A stretch of DNA of 64,000 nt from Bacteroidota bacterium (GCA_016711805.1 JADJSH010000001.1:372001-436000); one strand, 5' to 3'; shown: positions 48,338-58,087, numbered from the stretch's first letter. The notes: generated by a model from the letters alone, not told the origin. Numbers and translations are program-made.

Positions 48338-50398
48338 ATGGAATTTATCTCTAACTATCCTTGGTATTACACCCTGTTATGTTTCGTAGCAGGGTTTGTT
48401 TTTAGTGCCTTGTTGTATGTTCGAGATAAACAAAACACAGAACGTTCAAAGGGTTTATTGTATAGTTTAGCCGCTTTACGCTTTGCGTCTATCAGTATCA
48501 TAGCCTTATTATTACTTGACGTATTTATTAAGCGTTTAGTAAATGAAACGGAAAAGCCTGTTATTATTTTAGCTCAGGATAATTCCTCATCTTTAATTGC
48601 AGGAAAAGATTCTACAGAAATAAAAAATGAGTATACAAAAGCAATCGCTTCTTTTGCAAATGCCATAAAAGACAAATACGATGTAAAAACATATCAGTTC
48701 GATTCTGAATCTAAACCTTCTGAAACTTTTGATTTTAAAGGAAAAGAAACAGATATATCGAAACTGTTTTTAGATTTAGAAAACAACTATGCTAACAAAA
48801 ACATTGGCGCTATTATTTTAGCGACTGATGGTATATATAATAAAGGAACAAACCCTTTATATAGTATTAGTAAATTTAATGCGCCCATTTATACCATTGC
48901 TTTAGGAGATACGGTTCCTTTAAAAGATACGTGGATTCAAACAATTAATCATAATCAAGTTGCGTATTTAGGTAATTCATTTCCTGCAGAAGTTATTGTA
49001 AATGCTATTGATTTAAAAGATAAATCAGTTACCGTTACTTTATCACAAGCTGGCAAATTATTAAAATCCGAATTACTGGCAATTAATTCAAACAACTTTA
49101 GTTCTACGCTTAACTTTTTATTAGATGCTGATAAACCAGGTATTCAAAAATACACGGTATCTATTTCGACATTAGAGGAAGATAAGAATAAACAAAACAA
49201 CAGTCAGTCATTCGTCATTGATGTGATTGATAATAGAGAGAAAGTATTAATCTTAGCCAATGCACCTCATCCTGATATTGCAGCTCTTGAACAAAGTATT
49301 TCATCAGCTCAAACCTATGAGGTAGACGTGGCATTAATTAATGATTTTACAAAACCACTAAAACCATATTCATTAATCATATTACATCAAACGCCAACAT
49401 TACCTCAGCGTATTACGAACGAATTAAAAGCTAATAATCAATCCGTATTTTTTATTGGGAATGATGTAATAAATTATGCTACAGGACAAAACATCAAAAG
49501 AATTGGTGACTCGCGCAAAAATGATGTGGAAGCAGCCTTTAAAAAAGAATTTCCATTATTTAATGTCAGTAGTGAATTACAAAATTATTTTAAAGAATTT
49601 CCTGCTGTAAAATGTAACTTCGGAAATACCTCAATAACAAACGGTGCAAACGCTTTATTAAATCAAAAAATTGGTGTGGTAGAAACCGATGAGCCCTTAA
49701 TGGTATTTTCAGAAACTAATGGAGTTAAAACATGTGGCTTTTTAGGAGATGGTTTATGGAAATGGCGAATGAGAGATTATGCGGATCACGGCAACCACAA
49801 TTTGTTTAATGAATTAATTAGCAAAACAGTCCAGTACTTATCGGTGAAAGCAGACAAAAGTTTTTTTAGAGTCTTTACCAAAAAAATCATCAATGAAAAT
49901 GAAGCGATTGATTTTACCGCAGAAGTATATAACCAAAGTTATGAGTTAGTAACGGAGCCAGATGTGACATTGATTTTAAAAGATGATAAAGGCAAAGCAT
50001 ATAATTATACATTTAATAAAAAACAAACGATGTATAGCTTATCTGCTGGGCAATTTGCGGCGGGCGAATATAGTTATGAAGCCAAAGTGAAGTTTGGCGA
50101 TAAATTATATACAAAATCAGGAATTGTAATTATTAAGGAAATTGTTTCTGAAAAAATAAATACTGTTGCTAATCATCAATTACTATATCAAATTTCAAAG
50201 CAAAGTGGCGGTAAATTATTTTACAAAAATCAATTAGAGCAATTACAAAAAGACATCCTTTCTTCTGATTCAATCAAATCAATCACTTATTCTCATAAGC
50301 AATTAACAGATTTGGTAAACCTAAAATGGATATTTGGCATTATCATTTTACTACTTTCGATTGAGTGGTTTTTGAGGAAACACAACGGAAAAGTGTAA
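48338..50398 (+). CDS. Membrane protein with von Willebrand A-like domain
   Basis: A 686-residue protein with two N-terminal transmembrane helices (about 6-28 and 42-66), a VWA-like fold (about 78-200) whose MIDAS-like DNSSS lies in ILAQDNSSSLIAG and whose metal-site partner is LATDGIYN, then beta-sandwich-like regions (about 200-640) and a C-terminal helix (about 657-680, WIFGIIILLLSIEWFL). This layout resembles the long VWA/BatA-type membrane proteins of Bacteroidota whose roles are poorly known. The REP-like palindrome lies just upstream. Confidence 0.75.
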   Translation: MEFISNYPWYYTLLCFVAGFVFSALLYVRDKQNTERSKGLLYSLAALRFASISIIALLLLDVFIKRLVNETEKPVIILAQDNSSSLIAGKDSTEIKNEYTKAIASFANAIKDKYDVKTYQFDSESKPSETFDFKGKETDISKLFLDLENNYANKNIGAIILATDGIYNKGTNPLYSISKFNAPIYTIALGDTVPLKDTWIQTINHNQVAYLGNSFPAEVIVNAIDLKDKSVTVTLSQAGKLLKSELLAINSNNFSSTLNFLLDADKPGIQKYTVSISTLEEDKNKQNNSQSFVIDVIDNREKVLILANAPHPDIAALEQSISSAQTYEVDVALINDFTKPLKPYSLIILHQTPTLPQRITNELKANNQSVFFIGNDVINYATGQNIKRIGDSRKNDVEAAFKKEFPLFNVSSELQNYFKEFPAVKCNFGNTSITNGANALLNQKIGVVETDEPLMVFSETNGVKTCGFLGDGLWKWRMRDYADHGNHNLFNELISKTVQYLSVKADKSFFRVFTKKIINENEAIDFTAEVYNQSYELVTEPDVTLILKDDKGKAYNYTFNKKQTMYSLSAGQFAAGEYSYEAKVKFGDKLYTKSGIVIIKEIVSEKINTVANHQLLYQISKQSGGKLFYKNQLEQLQKDILSSDSIKSITYSHKQLTDLVNLKWIFGIIILLLSIEWFLRKHNGKV

Positions 50399-50459
50399 AT
50401 ACCTCTAAAAAAACACCCTTTTAAGAATCCAATTTTAAACCTCTATTATGGCACTTTTA

Positions 50460-50492
50460 TTGCCTTAATAAATCATCAAATCATTACATTTG
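50460..50492 (+). promoter_or_regulatory. Candidate promoter for the TlpA-like gene
   Basis: A TTG at 50460-50462 and TACATTTG at 50485-50492, 22 bases apart, fit the -33/-7 pattern of Bacteroidota sigma factors. The start codon follows at 50512. Confidence 0.55.
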
Positions 50493-50511
50493 TTTAACTA
50501 AATCTCATACA

Positions 50512-51030
50512 ATGAAAAAATTACTTATTCTATCTTCTGCAATTATCCTTTCTTTATCTGCTTTCAAATCTTCTGATGGAGATAAAATACCTTCAGCAAC
50601 TGTAAAAAAGTTAGATGGTTCTACCACTAATTCAAATACATTTTCTAACAATGGGAAACCAATCATTATTAGTTTTTGGGCTACATGGTGTAAACCTTGT
50701 AAAAAAGAGTTAGATGCGATTAATGAAGAGTATGCTGAATTGCAAAAAGAAACTGGAGTTAAATTAATTGCAATTTCTATTGATGATGCTCGTAGTTCTG
50801 GGAAAGTGGTGACTGATGTTAAAGTAAAAGGATGGACATATGAAGTTTATATCGACGAAAATCAAGATTTTAAGCGTGCAATGAACGTTAATAATGTACC
50901 TCATACATTTTTAGTTGATGGTGAAGGTAAAATTGTTTGGAGTCATAACTCTTATGCAGAAGGAGACGAAGAAAAATTATTTGAACATGTTAGAAAATTA
51001 GCCAAAGGCGAAAAAATAGCAGCTCACTAA
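50512..51030 (+). CDS. TlpA-like periplasmic thiol-disulfide oxidoreductase
   Basis: A 172-residue protein with a signal-like N-terminus (LLILSSAIILSLSAF) and a thioredoxin fold with the active-site motif WATWCKPCKKELDAIN (Cys pair C-K-P-C). The cis-Pro region VNNVPHTFLVDGEGKIVW follows. TlpA/ResA proteins reduce disulfides in exported partners. It opens a three-gene run with a porin-like and an Omp28-like protein, which commonly accompany it. Confidence 0.9.
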   Translation: MKKLLILSSAIILSLSAFKSSDGDKIPSATVKKLDGSTTNSNTFSNNGKPIIISFWATWCKPCKKELDAINEEYAELQKETGVKLIAISIDDARSSGKVVTDVKVKGWTYEVYIDENQDFKRAMNVNNVPHTFLVDGEGKIVWSHNSYAEGDEEKLFEHVRKLAKGEKIAAH

Positions 51031-51064
51031 TTCGTATTTTAAATTACCTAACCACTAATATTAT

Positions 51065-52783
51065 ATGTCTGTAAAATCCATTACACGCTTTTTAATTATT
51101 TCTTCTGCTGCTTTATTTTGCAATACAGCCAACTCCCAAATATTAAATGAGTTAGGTTCGGTTCATGGTAATTTTCAGATAGATGCCGCTTATTATCAAA
51201 AAGACACTATTATAGATGCAGATCCGGGCAGCGAATTATTTAGATACAATGCCTTTGGAAATATTAATTATTCAAAAGGAGGATTTAGTGCCGGTGTTCG
51301 TTTCGAAAGCTATAATCCTCCATTATTAGGTTATTTGCCAGGCTACAAAGGTTCTGGTGTTCCTTATCGCTTTGCTAGATATCAGCACAAAGACATTGAT
51401 ATTACCGTTGGTAATTTTTATGAGCAATTTGGAAGCGGAATTACGTTACGAGCTTATGAAAATCGTGGTTTACTTTACGATAATGCCTTAGATGGGATGC
51501 GCGTTATTTTTACTCCAAAAAGAGGAATTACCATTAAAGGTTTAGTTGGTAAACAACGTACCTATTTCTCATTATCGCCAGGTGTAGTAAGAGGTATAGA
51601 TGGAGAAGTAAATATCATGGATTTATTTGATTCTATTCTTGGGAAATCAAAAACAAAAATAATTATCGGGGGAAGCTTTGTTAGCAAATATCAAGAAGAC
51701 CAAAATCCTACATTAGTTCTTCCTCAAAATGTGGCAACAGGCGCAGGGCGTTTTACGGTCATTAGAGGCGGTTTTAATTTTAATGCAGAGTATGCTAATA
51801 AAGCAAACGACCCATCGTATCAAAATAAATATAGCTATCAACAAGGGCATGCAGTCATTGCTTCTGCATCATACGGAACAGATGGATTTTCGGCCATGCT
51901 TTCCGGAAAAATGTTAGATAACATGAGCTTTAGAAGTGATCGAGATGCACAAAACACAATTGATATGATTAACTATCATCCAGATTTTAGTAAATTTCAC
52001 ACCTACTCGCTAATGGCTTATTATCCTTATGCTACTCAACCAAACGGTGAAGTTGGAGGAACAGGAGAAATACAATACAAAGTAAAAAAAGATACTTGGT
52101 TAGGCGGTAAATACGGCATGGATATCACCTTAAATGGATCGGCTTATTTTGCTTTAGATACAATTGGAATATCGCCAATCAGCGATACTTTAAATAACTA
52201 TAAATACAAAACAAATTATAGTGGTATTGGCGATAAATTTTTTCACGATGTAAATATTGAAATCACCAAAAAGTTTACGAAAAAAGTAAAAATGACCGTG
52301 ATGTATGCTAATCAATTTTTAAATCAATCAATCGTGCAGTTTAATACACCTGATAAAGAAGAGCATCCAGACATTGCTTCACACATTGGTGTAGTTGATT
52401 TAACATGGAGGTATAAAACAGGCTCGGCTATTCGTTTTGAAGCACAAGGCTTTTTTGCAGATTATGATTATAAAGAACATGCTATTGATGCTAACGGAAA
52501 TAAAAATATTACAAGCAATACAGGCTCTTGGTTATCTGCTTTAATTGAGTGGACGCCAACTTCTCATTGGAGCATTACCTTAGCCGATCAATACAATTAT
52601 GAAAATCCTGACGCAACTAAAAAAATACATTATTATTTTGGAATGTTAGGTTATACAAACGGACCCACAAGAATCTCAGTAAGCTACGGTCGTCAGCGTC
52701 AAGGTATTTTTTGTGCTGGTGGTGTATGCCGTTTTGTGCCTTCATCAAGTGGTTTAAATATAAGTATATCATCCAGCTTTTAA
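51065..52783 (+). CDS. Outer-membrane beta-barrel-like protein, DUF6029-like
   Basis: A 572-residue exported protein (signal peptide about 1-25, NTANSQ cleavage) with long runs of alternating aromatic and polar beta-strands and an aromatic C-terminus (GLNISISSSF), typical of a large barrel. It resembles the family I know as DUF6029, with unknown function, by overall form only. It lies between the TlpA-like and Omp28-related genes, a recurrent arrangement in Bacteroidota. Confidence 0.65.
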   Translation: MSVKSITRFLIISSAALFCNTANSQILNELGSVHGNFQIDAAYYQKDTIIDADPGSELFRYNAFGNINYSKGGFSAGVRFESYNPPLLGYLPGYKGSGVPYRFARYQHKDIDITVGNFYEQFGSGITLRAYENRGLLYDNALDGMRVIFTPKRGITIKGLVGKQRTYFSLSPGVVRGIDGEVNIMDLFDSILGKSKTKIIIGGSFVSKYQEDQNPTLVLPQNVATGAGRFTVIRGGFNFNAEYANKANDPSYQNKYSYQQGHAVIASASYGTDGFSAMLSGKMLDNMSFRSDRDAQNTIDMINYHPDFSKFHTYSLMAYYPYATQPNGEVGGTGEIQYKVKKDTWLGGKYGMDITLNGSAYFALDTIGISPISDTLNNYKYKTNYSGIGDKFFHDVNIEITKKFTKKVKMTVMYANQFLNQSIVQFNTPDKEEHPDIASHIGVVDLTWRYKTGSAIRFEAQGFFADYDYKEHAIDANGNKNITSNTGSWLSALIEWTPTSHWSITLADQYNYENPDATKKIHYYFGMLGYTNGPTRISVSYGRQRQGIFCAGGVCRFVPSSSGLNISISSSF

Positions 52784-52807
52784 TAAACAAACTAAATACT
52801 CAGTATC

Positions 52808-53662
52808 ATGAAAAAAATAATTTATCAAATTAGCATCCTAATTGCAATCACAATAATGATTGTAAGTTGTGATAAAGTAAAAGATGTGAGAGATCCCAAT
52901 GCAGAAGCTATTAAAGGAAATAGAAAAGTATTTGTTGAAGATTACACAGGTCACAAATGTGGCAATTGTCCAGCAGCAGCTGATACTTTAAAATACCTAA
53001 CAAAAAAATATCCAGGACAAGTTGTTGCTTTGGCTATTCATGCTGGATTTTTTGCTAATATAAATGCATCTTATCCAACCGATTTAAGAAATCCTGTTAG
53101 CACGGCTTATGATAATGTATTTGGAGTTTCTTTAGCTGGTAACCCCAATGGATTAATAAACAGAGGAGGTTTTGGAACTGGTGGATTTATTAAGGCCTAT
53201 TCTACTTGGGAAGGTGAAGTAGCTCAAATGCTTAGCAGACCAGCAAAATTTGAAATTAAGATTAGAAATACTTTTACAACATCAAACAATAACTTAAACA
53301 CAAGTATTACTGTTAAATCATTAACTAATAATGCTGGTATATACAAACTTGTGGTATTATTATCTGAAGACAGCATTATTGCTGAACAATTAGATTATAG
53401 ATTACCATCAGGAAGTCAATTAATTCCAGATTACGAGTTCAATCACGTTTTAAGAGAAGCTGTTAATAGTTCTTTTGGCGATCCTATTTTTACTAGTGGT
53501 GCTGTAGCAAATGACTCTGCTGTAAAAGCATTCCCTAATTATTCAATTAATTCAGCATACAACGCATCAAAATGTCATATCATTGCTTATGTATATGATG
53601 CGGATCCTAATAGCCCAACTTACTATGAGGTCCTTCAGGTAGAAGAAGCGCATGTGAAATAA
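52808..53662 (+). CDS. Omp28-related outer membrane lipoprotein
   Basis: A 284-residue lipoprotein with signal and lipobox (IAITIMIVSCDKVKD). The Omp28-like segment VEDYTGHKCGNCPAAADTL has a thioredoxin-like CxxC, followed by a Gly/Asn-rich beta region. Omp28-like proteins are surface lipoproteins of Bacteroidota. Companion to the TlpA-like protein, with which it may exchange disulfides. A terminator follows. Confidence 0.88.
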   Translation: MKKIIYQISILIAITIMIVSCDKVKDVRDPNAEAIKGNRKVFVEDYTGHKCGNCPAAADTLKYLTKKYPGQVVALAIHAGFFANINASYPTDLRNPVSTAYDNVFGVSLAGNPNGLINRGGFGTGGFIKAYSTWEGEVAQMLSRPAKFEIKIRNTFTTSNNNLNTSITVKSLTNNAGIYKLVVLLSEDSIIAEQLDYRLPSGSQLIPDYEFNHVLREAVNSSFGDPIFTSGAVANDSAVKAFPNYSINSAYNASKCHIIAYVYDADPNSPTYYEVLQVEEAHVK

Positions 53663-53679
53663 CATACAGGCCATTTAAG

Positions 53680-53709
53680 AAAAAGCCTTCACTAGTTGAA
53701 GGCTTTTTT
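53680..53709 (+). terminator. Intrinsic terminator after the Omp28-related gene
   Basis: AAAAAGCCTTCA (53680-53691) pairs with TGAAGGCTTTTT (53697-53708) around CTAGT, followed by T's. It separates the TlpA-Omp28 unit from hisS. An ATG at 53710 abuts the T-tract and is therefore unlikely to be the hisS start. Confidence 0.9.
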
Positions 53710-53772
53710 ATGCCCTATATTCTCTTTGCAAAGCTCTCTTTAAATGTATATTTTTATGGTTTTATTCATATC

Positions 53773-55161
53773 ATGAAACCATCCATTCCAAGAGGCACCA
53801 GAGATTTCGGTCCTGCAGAAATGCAAAAGCGCCAATATATTTTCAATATCCTTAAAAACAATTTTCAATTGTTTGGTTATGCTCCTATTGAAACGCCAAC
53901 TATGGAAAACATTACAACCTTAACTGGTAAATACGGAGAAGAAGGTGATCAATTAATTTTTAAAGTTTTAAATTCTCGCATACACGAGAGTAAAGACGAT
54001 AAAAAAGAATTACTCAAAAAAGAATTTAATACCTCTTTAGAAAAATCATATAACTCTGAAGCCTTAACCGAAAAAGCTTTGCGTTACGATTTAACCGTGC
54101 CATTTGCGCGTTATGTAGTAATGAATAACCACGCACTTACCTATCCTTTTAAACGTTATCAAATACAACCTGTTTGGCGTGCGGATAAGCCACAAAAAGG
54201 GCGTTACCGCGAATTTTACCAATGCGATGCCGATGTGATTGGCTCTAACTCATTAATTAATGAATTAGAATTAATTGCCATGATGGATAAATCATTTTCT
54301 GAATTAAATATTCCAGTATTGGTAAAATTTAATAACCGAAAAATATTAAGTGGCATTGCCGAAATTTTAAACGCCAGCGATAAAATCATTGACATTACGG
54401 TTGCAATTGATAAGTTGGATAAAATTGGCAAAGACGGCGTCGTAAAAGAATTGCAAGAAAAAGGAATTTCGGAAACTGCTATTAAACAATTAGAACCCTT
54501 AATTGATTTATCAGGTTCAAATGAAAATAAAGTAAGCACTTTAAAAACATTTTTAGCAAATAGCGAAGTAGGAAAAAAAGGAATTGAAGAAATTGAATTT
54601 TTATTAAATAATTTGAATACACTTAATATCAAACACATCACCGTTGAATTAGATATTACTTTAGCGCGTGGTTTAAATTATTATACAGGAACCATTTTTG
54701 AAGCAAAAGCAAACGCTGGAACTTTTACCCCAAGTATTTTAGGTGGCGGACGTTATGATGATTTAACAGGTATTTTCGGACTAAAGGGTTTATCTGGCGT
54801 TGGTATTTCGTTTGGTGTTGATCGTATTTATGATGTGATGGAAGAATTAAATTTATTTCCTGAAGCTGTAAATAGAGTATCTACCACAAAAATTTTATTA
54901 GCCAATTTTGGTGAAGCCGAATTAATGCACTGCGTAGGTTTAGTGTCTAAATTAAGAGCTTTAGGAATTAATGCAGAAGTATATCCCGATGTGGTGAAGA
55001 AAATTGCCAAACAATTTGAATATGCTGATAAAAAACAAATTCCTTTTGTGGGAGTTGTTGGTAGTAACGAAATGGCCAACAATACCGTGATGTTAAAAAA
55101 CATGGCTTCTGGAACTCAGGAAGAAGTTGGTTTTGAAAAATTGGTAGAGAGTTTAAAATAA
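53773..55161 (+). CDS. hisS: Histidine--tRNA ligase
   Basis: A 462-residue class II aminoacyl-tRNA synthetase. Motif 1 region SIPRGTRDFGPAEMQKR at the start, motif 2 RYQIQPVWRADKPQKGR (about 115-131), the histidine-specific LARGLNYYTGTIFE (about 298-311) and motif 3 GVGISFGVDRIYDVM. The HTS-type anticodon-binding domain follows from about 365. The ATG at 53773 gives the family start; an in-frame ATG at 53710 would prefix 21 residues from the terminator region. Confidence 0.96.
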   Translation: MKPSIPRGTRDFGPAEMQKRQYIFNILKNNFQLFGYAPIETPTMENITTLTGKYGEEGDQLIFKVLNSRIHESKDDKKELLKKEFNTSLEKSYNSEALTEKALRYDLTVPFARYVVMNNHALTYPFKRYQIQPVWRADKPQKGRYREFYQCDADVIGSNSLINELELIAMMDKSFSELNIPVLVKFNNRKILSGIAEILNASDKIIDITVAIDKLDKIGKDGVVKELQEKGISETAIKQLEPLIDLSGSNENKVSTLKTFLANSEVGKKGIEEIEFLLNNLNTLNIKHITVELDITLARGLNYYTGTIFEAKANAGTFTPSILGGGRYDDLTGIFGLKGLSGVGISFGVDRIYDVMEELNLFPEAVNRVSTTKILLANFGEAELMHCVGLVSKLRALGINAEVYPDVVKKIAKQFEYADKKQIPFVGVVGSNEMANNTVMLKNMASGTQEEVGFEKLVESLK

Positions 55162-55216
55162 TAAATGATAAAAATGATCTACACATTTTGTGTCTTTTAC
55201 TAAAAGCCGCATTATA

Positions 55217-55801
55217 ATGCTTATGACAAAAAACACACTATATCTTTTCATCCTCTTATTAATTGCAGCACCATCTTATTCTCAAAGTGAAATCAATGGA
55301 AACATTGAAAGAAAAAATGAAAATGGTAGTTTAAAATATTGGGATCTGTTGTATAAAGAAGGACATGCATATGGATATATTACAAGCATTGATTCTTTTA
55401 CAGTGCAAGAGGGAAAATATGCAATAGCAATTCGTGAAGATTTAAAAGCAGATGACAAAAGTTTTGGGGCTTGTGCTCTCACCATTTTAAGTAGGTTTGA
55501 AGGAAAAAACATTACCGTAAAAGGATTTGTAAAAACCGAAAACGTAAAAAATGGTTGGGCTGGATTGTGGATGAGAATAAATAAGGATAAAGTAATGTTA
55601 GAGTTTAATAACATGCAATACGAGCCTATTTTGGGGACCAACGATTGGAAAGAATATAGTATAACATTACCATTTCATAACGAAGAAAACAAAATACTTG
55701 TTGGCGGTTTACTTGTTGGAGAAGGGAAAGCATGGTTTGATAATTTTAGAGTATTTATCGACGATGTTCCTATTGAAAAAAAGGAACAGATAAAAAAATA
55801 A
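55217..55801 (+). CDS. Exported protein with a galactose-binding-like domain
   Basis: About 194 residues from ATG 55217 (or 192 from 55223). Signal peptide NTLYLFILLLIAAPSYSQ, then a single beta-sandwich resembling the carbohydrate-binding or galactose-binding domain found at the front of secreted esterases and proteases: VQEGKYAIAIRE, ITVKGFVKTENVKNGWAGLW, AWFDNFRVFIDD. No catalytic domain follows. It may bind a glycan or serve as a surface adaptor. It is followed immediately by a terminator. Confidence 0.75.
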   Translation: MLMTKNTLYLFILLLIAAPSYSQSEINGNIERKNENGSLKYWDLLYKEGHAYGYITSIDSFTVQEGKYAIAIREDLKADDKSFGACALTILSRFEGKNITVKGFVKTENVKNGWAGLWMRINKDKVMLEFNNMQYEPILGTNDWKEYSITLPFHNEENKILVGGLLVGEGKAWFDNFRVFIDDVPIEKKEQIKK

Positions 55802-55830
55802 AAAGCCCCCACAAAATGTAGAGGCTTTTT
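55800..55830. terminator. Intrinsic terminator between the exported protein gene and paaE
   Basis: AAAAAGCC (55800-55807) pairs with GGCTTTTT (55823-55830), with inner ACA-TGT pairing around AAA. The genes converge here, so it may act in both directions. Confidence 0.75.
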
Positions 55831-55850
55831 CAATTTGTATAACTCAATTA

Positions 55851-56927
55851 TTAAATCGCATCAAAATCAACAATTAACTTTTCGGTTAATGGATGAGCTT
55901 GGCAAGTTAAAATAAAACCATCTTCAACCTCAGCATCGGTTAATGCGAAGTTTGCATCCATTTTAGCCTTTCCTTCAATTACCTTAGCACGGCAAGTACA
56001 ACAAACAGCCCCTTTACAACTAAATGGTGCATCAACACCCGCATCTATAGCTGCATCTAAAATTGTTAAACCAGCAGTATTTAATTTCATCGTTGTTTCA
56101 ATACCGTACTGTATAACTGTTACCTCACTGTTTACATCAGCACCAGTTACCGCATTACCTTCTGCTTTAGCAACCGCATCAGCAACGGCGCTAAAATATT
56201 CGATATGAACTTTTTCTTTGGCAATTTTTAAATCCTCTAATCCTTGTTTAATGTTTTCCATCATTGGACCAGGACCACAAATAAAATATTCATCCGCGTT
56301 AACGCCACCGTAATTTTCAACAATAGCTTTTACTCTATCAACTGATAATAATCCTTTTTGTAAATCGCTTACTTGTGTTTTAGGGTTATCGTATACGTTT
56401 AATACTTTTACTCTATCCGCATTTTCAGAAACAATTTTCTCAATCTCCGTTTTAAAAATCACTGAATCTTCATCACGGTTTGCATAAACTAGAGTAACGT
56501 TACTTTGTTTTTCGATATATAAAACACTTTTCAAAATACTCATCATAGGTGTAATACCACTTCCACCAGCAAATAACACATAATGTTTTTTGTTATTACC
56601 TGATAAAATTGAACTAAAATTTCCCATTGGAGTCATTACCTCAACAGCATCACCTACTTTCCAAGTACGGTTCATTAAAGTTGAAGCTCGTCCGTCTTGT
56701 ACTTCTTTTACAGCTACGCGTAATTCTTTTTCGCTATAAGGACTGGTACAAATACTGTATGAACGACGTAATTCTTCGCCATTCACGGTTAATTTAACTG
56801 TAATATATTGACCTTGTTTAAATTGGTATTCGTGTTGAATTGCTAAAGGAATATCGAAAGCAATGGAAACAGCATCAGCTGTTTCTCTGCGAATATCTTT
56901 TACTTTTAAGGTGTGGAATCTTGCCAT
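55851..56927 (-). CDS. paaE: 1,2-phenylacetyl-CoA epoxidase reductase subunit PaaE
   Basis: A 358-residue flavin/iron-sulfur electron-transfer protein supplying the PaaABCD epoxidase with electrons from NADPH. A ferredoxin-NADP reductase module (about 1-230) has RRSYSICTSPY for FAD and FAGGSGITPMMSIL for NADP, and a C-terminal 2Fe-2S domain (about 265-358) has CKGAVCCTCRAK plus the fourth cysteine in ILTCQAHP. Divergent from paaA across 151 bases, an arrangement less usual than the single paaABCDE transcript. Confidence 0.94.
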   Translation of the reverse strand: MARFHTLKVKDIRRETADAVSIAFDIPLAIQHEYQFKQGQYITVKLTVNGEELRRSYSICTSPYSEKELRVAVKEVQDGRASTLMNRTWKVGDAVEVMTPMGNFSSILSGNNKKHYVLFAGGSGITPMMSILKSVLYIEKQSNVTLVYANRDEDSVIFKTEIEKIVSENADRVKVLNVYDNPKTQVSDLQKGLLSVDRVKAIVENYGGVNADEYFICGPGPMMENIKQGLEDLKIAKEKVHIEYFSAVADAVAKAEGNAVTGADVNSEVTVIQYGIETTMKLNTAGLTILDAAIDAGVDAPFSCKGAVCCTCRAKVIEGKAKMDANFALTDAEVEDGFILTCQAHPLTEKLIVDFDAI

Positions 56928-56946
56928 TTTTTTAATTTTAGTTGCG

Positions 56947-56954
56947 CAAAAATA
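56947..56954 (-). promoter_or_regulatory. Candidate -7 element for paaE
   Basis: On the minus strand it reads TATTTTTG (TAnnTTTG), 20 bases before the paaE start. No -33 TTG is clear. Confidence 0.35.
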
Positions 56955-57026
56955 AAATATTAATGTGATAATTAAACAGTAAATGATTTTTATTGTTTAA
57001 ACAGGTATAAAATGAGGATAAAACCT

Positions 57027-57057
57027 TTGAAAAAAAGCGGTCAAAAGCTTATATTTG
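57027..57057 (+). promoter_or_regulatory. Promoter for paaA and following genes
   Basis: TTG at 57027-57029 and TATATTTG at 57050-57057, separated by 20 bases, match the Bacteroidota -33/-7 consensus. The start codon follows 22 bases later at 57079. Confidence 0.65.
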
Positions 57058-57078
57058 TATAATTCATAAACAAAAACG

Positions 57079-58020
57079 ATGGAACTTACTCAATTTGAAG
57101 ATGTATTTGAAGGCAAATTAGCCAAAAATGAAATGGTGGAGCCTAAAGATTGGATGCCGGATAATTACCGTAAGCATTTAATTCGCCAAATATCACAACA
57201 CGCGCACTCTGAAATAGTAGGAATGTTGCCAGAAGGCAATTGGATTACTCGTGCGCCAAGTTTACGCGCTAAAGTAGTTTTATTGGCTAAGGTGCAAGAC
57301 GAAGGTGGACATGGATTATATTTATATACAGCTGCTGAAACTTTAGGTGTTAGTCGCGATGAACTATTAAATAATTTACACACTGGTAAAGCAAAATATT
57401 CGTCTATTTTTAATTACCCAACTTTAACTTGGGCAGATATTGGTGCAGTGGGTTGGTTAGTAGATGGTGCAGCAATTATGAACCAAGTGATGTTGCAACG
57501 TACTTCTTACGGGCCTTATGCTCGCGCTATGGTGCGTATTTGCAAGGAAGAAAGCTTTCACCAACGTCAAGGTTTCGAAATTATGACTCACTTGTCATTT
57601 GGTACTGCTGATCAAAAAGCAATGGCACAAGACGCCTTAAACCGTTGGTGGTATCCAACAATGATGATGTTTGGTCCACCGGATGCGGAATCTCCAAATA
57701 GCGAAAATGCCATGAAATGGCGTATTAAGCGTGAAACAAATGATCAATTACGTCAGAAATTCGTCAACCAAACGGTTCCGCAAGTAGAATATTTAGGCTT
57801 AACCGTTCCAGATGCAAATCTAAAATGGAACGAAGCTAAAAAAGGATACGATTACAGTGAGCCAAATTGGGCTGAATTTAAACAAGTAATTAGCGGAAAC
57901 GGTCCATGCAATAAAGAACGTTTAGCGGCTCGTAACAAAGCGCATGATGAAGGCGCTTGGGTAAGGGAAGCAGCGCAAGCTTTTGCTAAAAAACGTAAAG
58001 AAGTATACGAAGCAGCTTAA
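57079..58020 (+). CDS. paaA: 1,2-phenylacetyl-CoA epoxidase subunit A
   Basis: A 313-residue catalytic subunit of the non-haem di-iron epoxidase that converts phenylacetyl-CoA to the 1,2-epoxide. Ferritin-like helices hold di-iron ligands in QDEGGHGLYL and EESFHQRQGFE. The size matches PaaA. First gene of the paa transcript from the promoter at 57027-57057. Confidence 0.96.
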   Translation: MELTQFEDVFEGKLAKNEMVEPKDWMPDNYRKHLIRQISQHAHSEIVGMLPEGNWITRAPSLRAKVVLLAKVQDEGGHGLYLYTAAETLGVSRDELLNNLHTGKAKYSSIFNYPTLTWADIGAVGWLVDGAAIMNQVMLQRTSYGPYARAMVRICKEESFHQRQGFEIMTHLSFGTADQKAMAQDALNRWWYPTMMMFGPPDAESPNSENAMKWRIKRETNDQLRQKFVNQTVPQVEYLGLTVPDANLKWNEAKKGYDYSEPNWAEFKQVISGNGPCNKERLAARNKAHDEGAWVREAAQAFAKKRKEVYEAA

Positions 58021-58024
58021 ATAC

Positions 58025-58050
58025 GGTGACTTCGACTCCACTCAGTCACC
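58025..58050 (+). repeat. REP-like short palindrome, copy 2
   Basis: GGTGACT (58025-58031) pairs with AGTCACC (58044-58050) around 12 bases. It shares the GTGACTTCGA opening and CTCAGTCACC ending with 48301-48323. It lies between paaA and paaB. Confidence 0.65.
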
Positions 58051-58087
58051 CAACAAAATAAAACTACTAAACACTAAACAGAATACA

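Noticed and set aside
53710..53772. Upstream ATG for hisS
   Set aside because: It abuts the T-tract of a terminator, and HisS homology begins at the ATG 53773.
57983..58087. Upstream start for paaB inside paaA
   Set aside because: PaaB is normally about 95 residues, as given by ATG 58088; the extension also crosses the REP-like palindrome.
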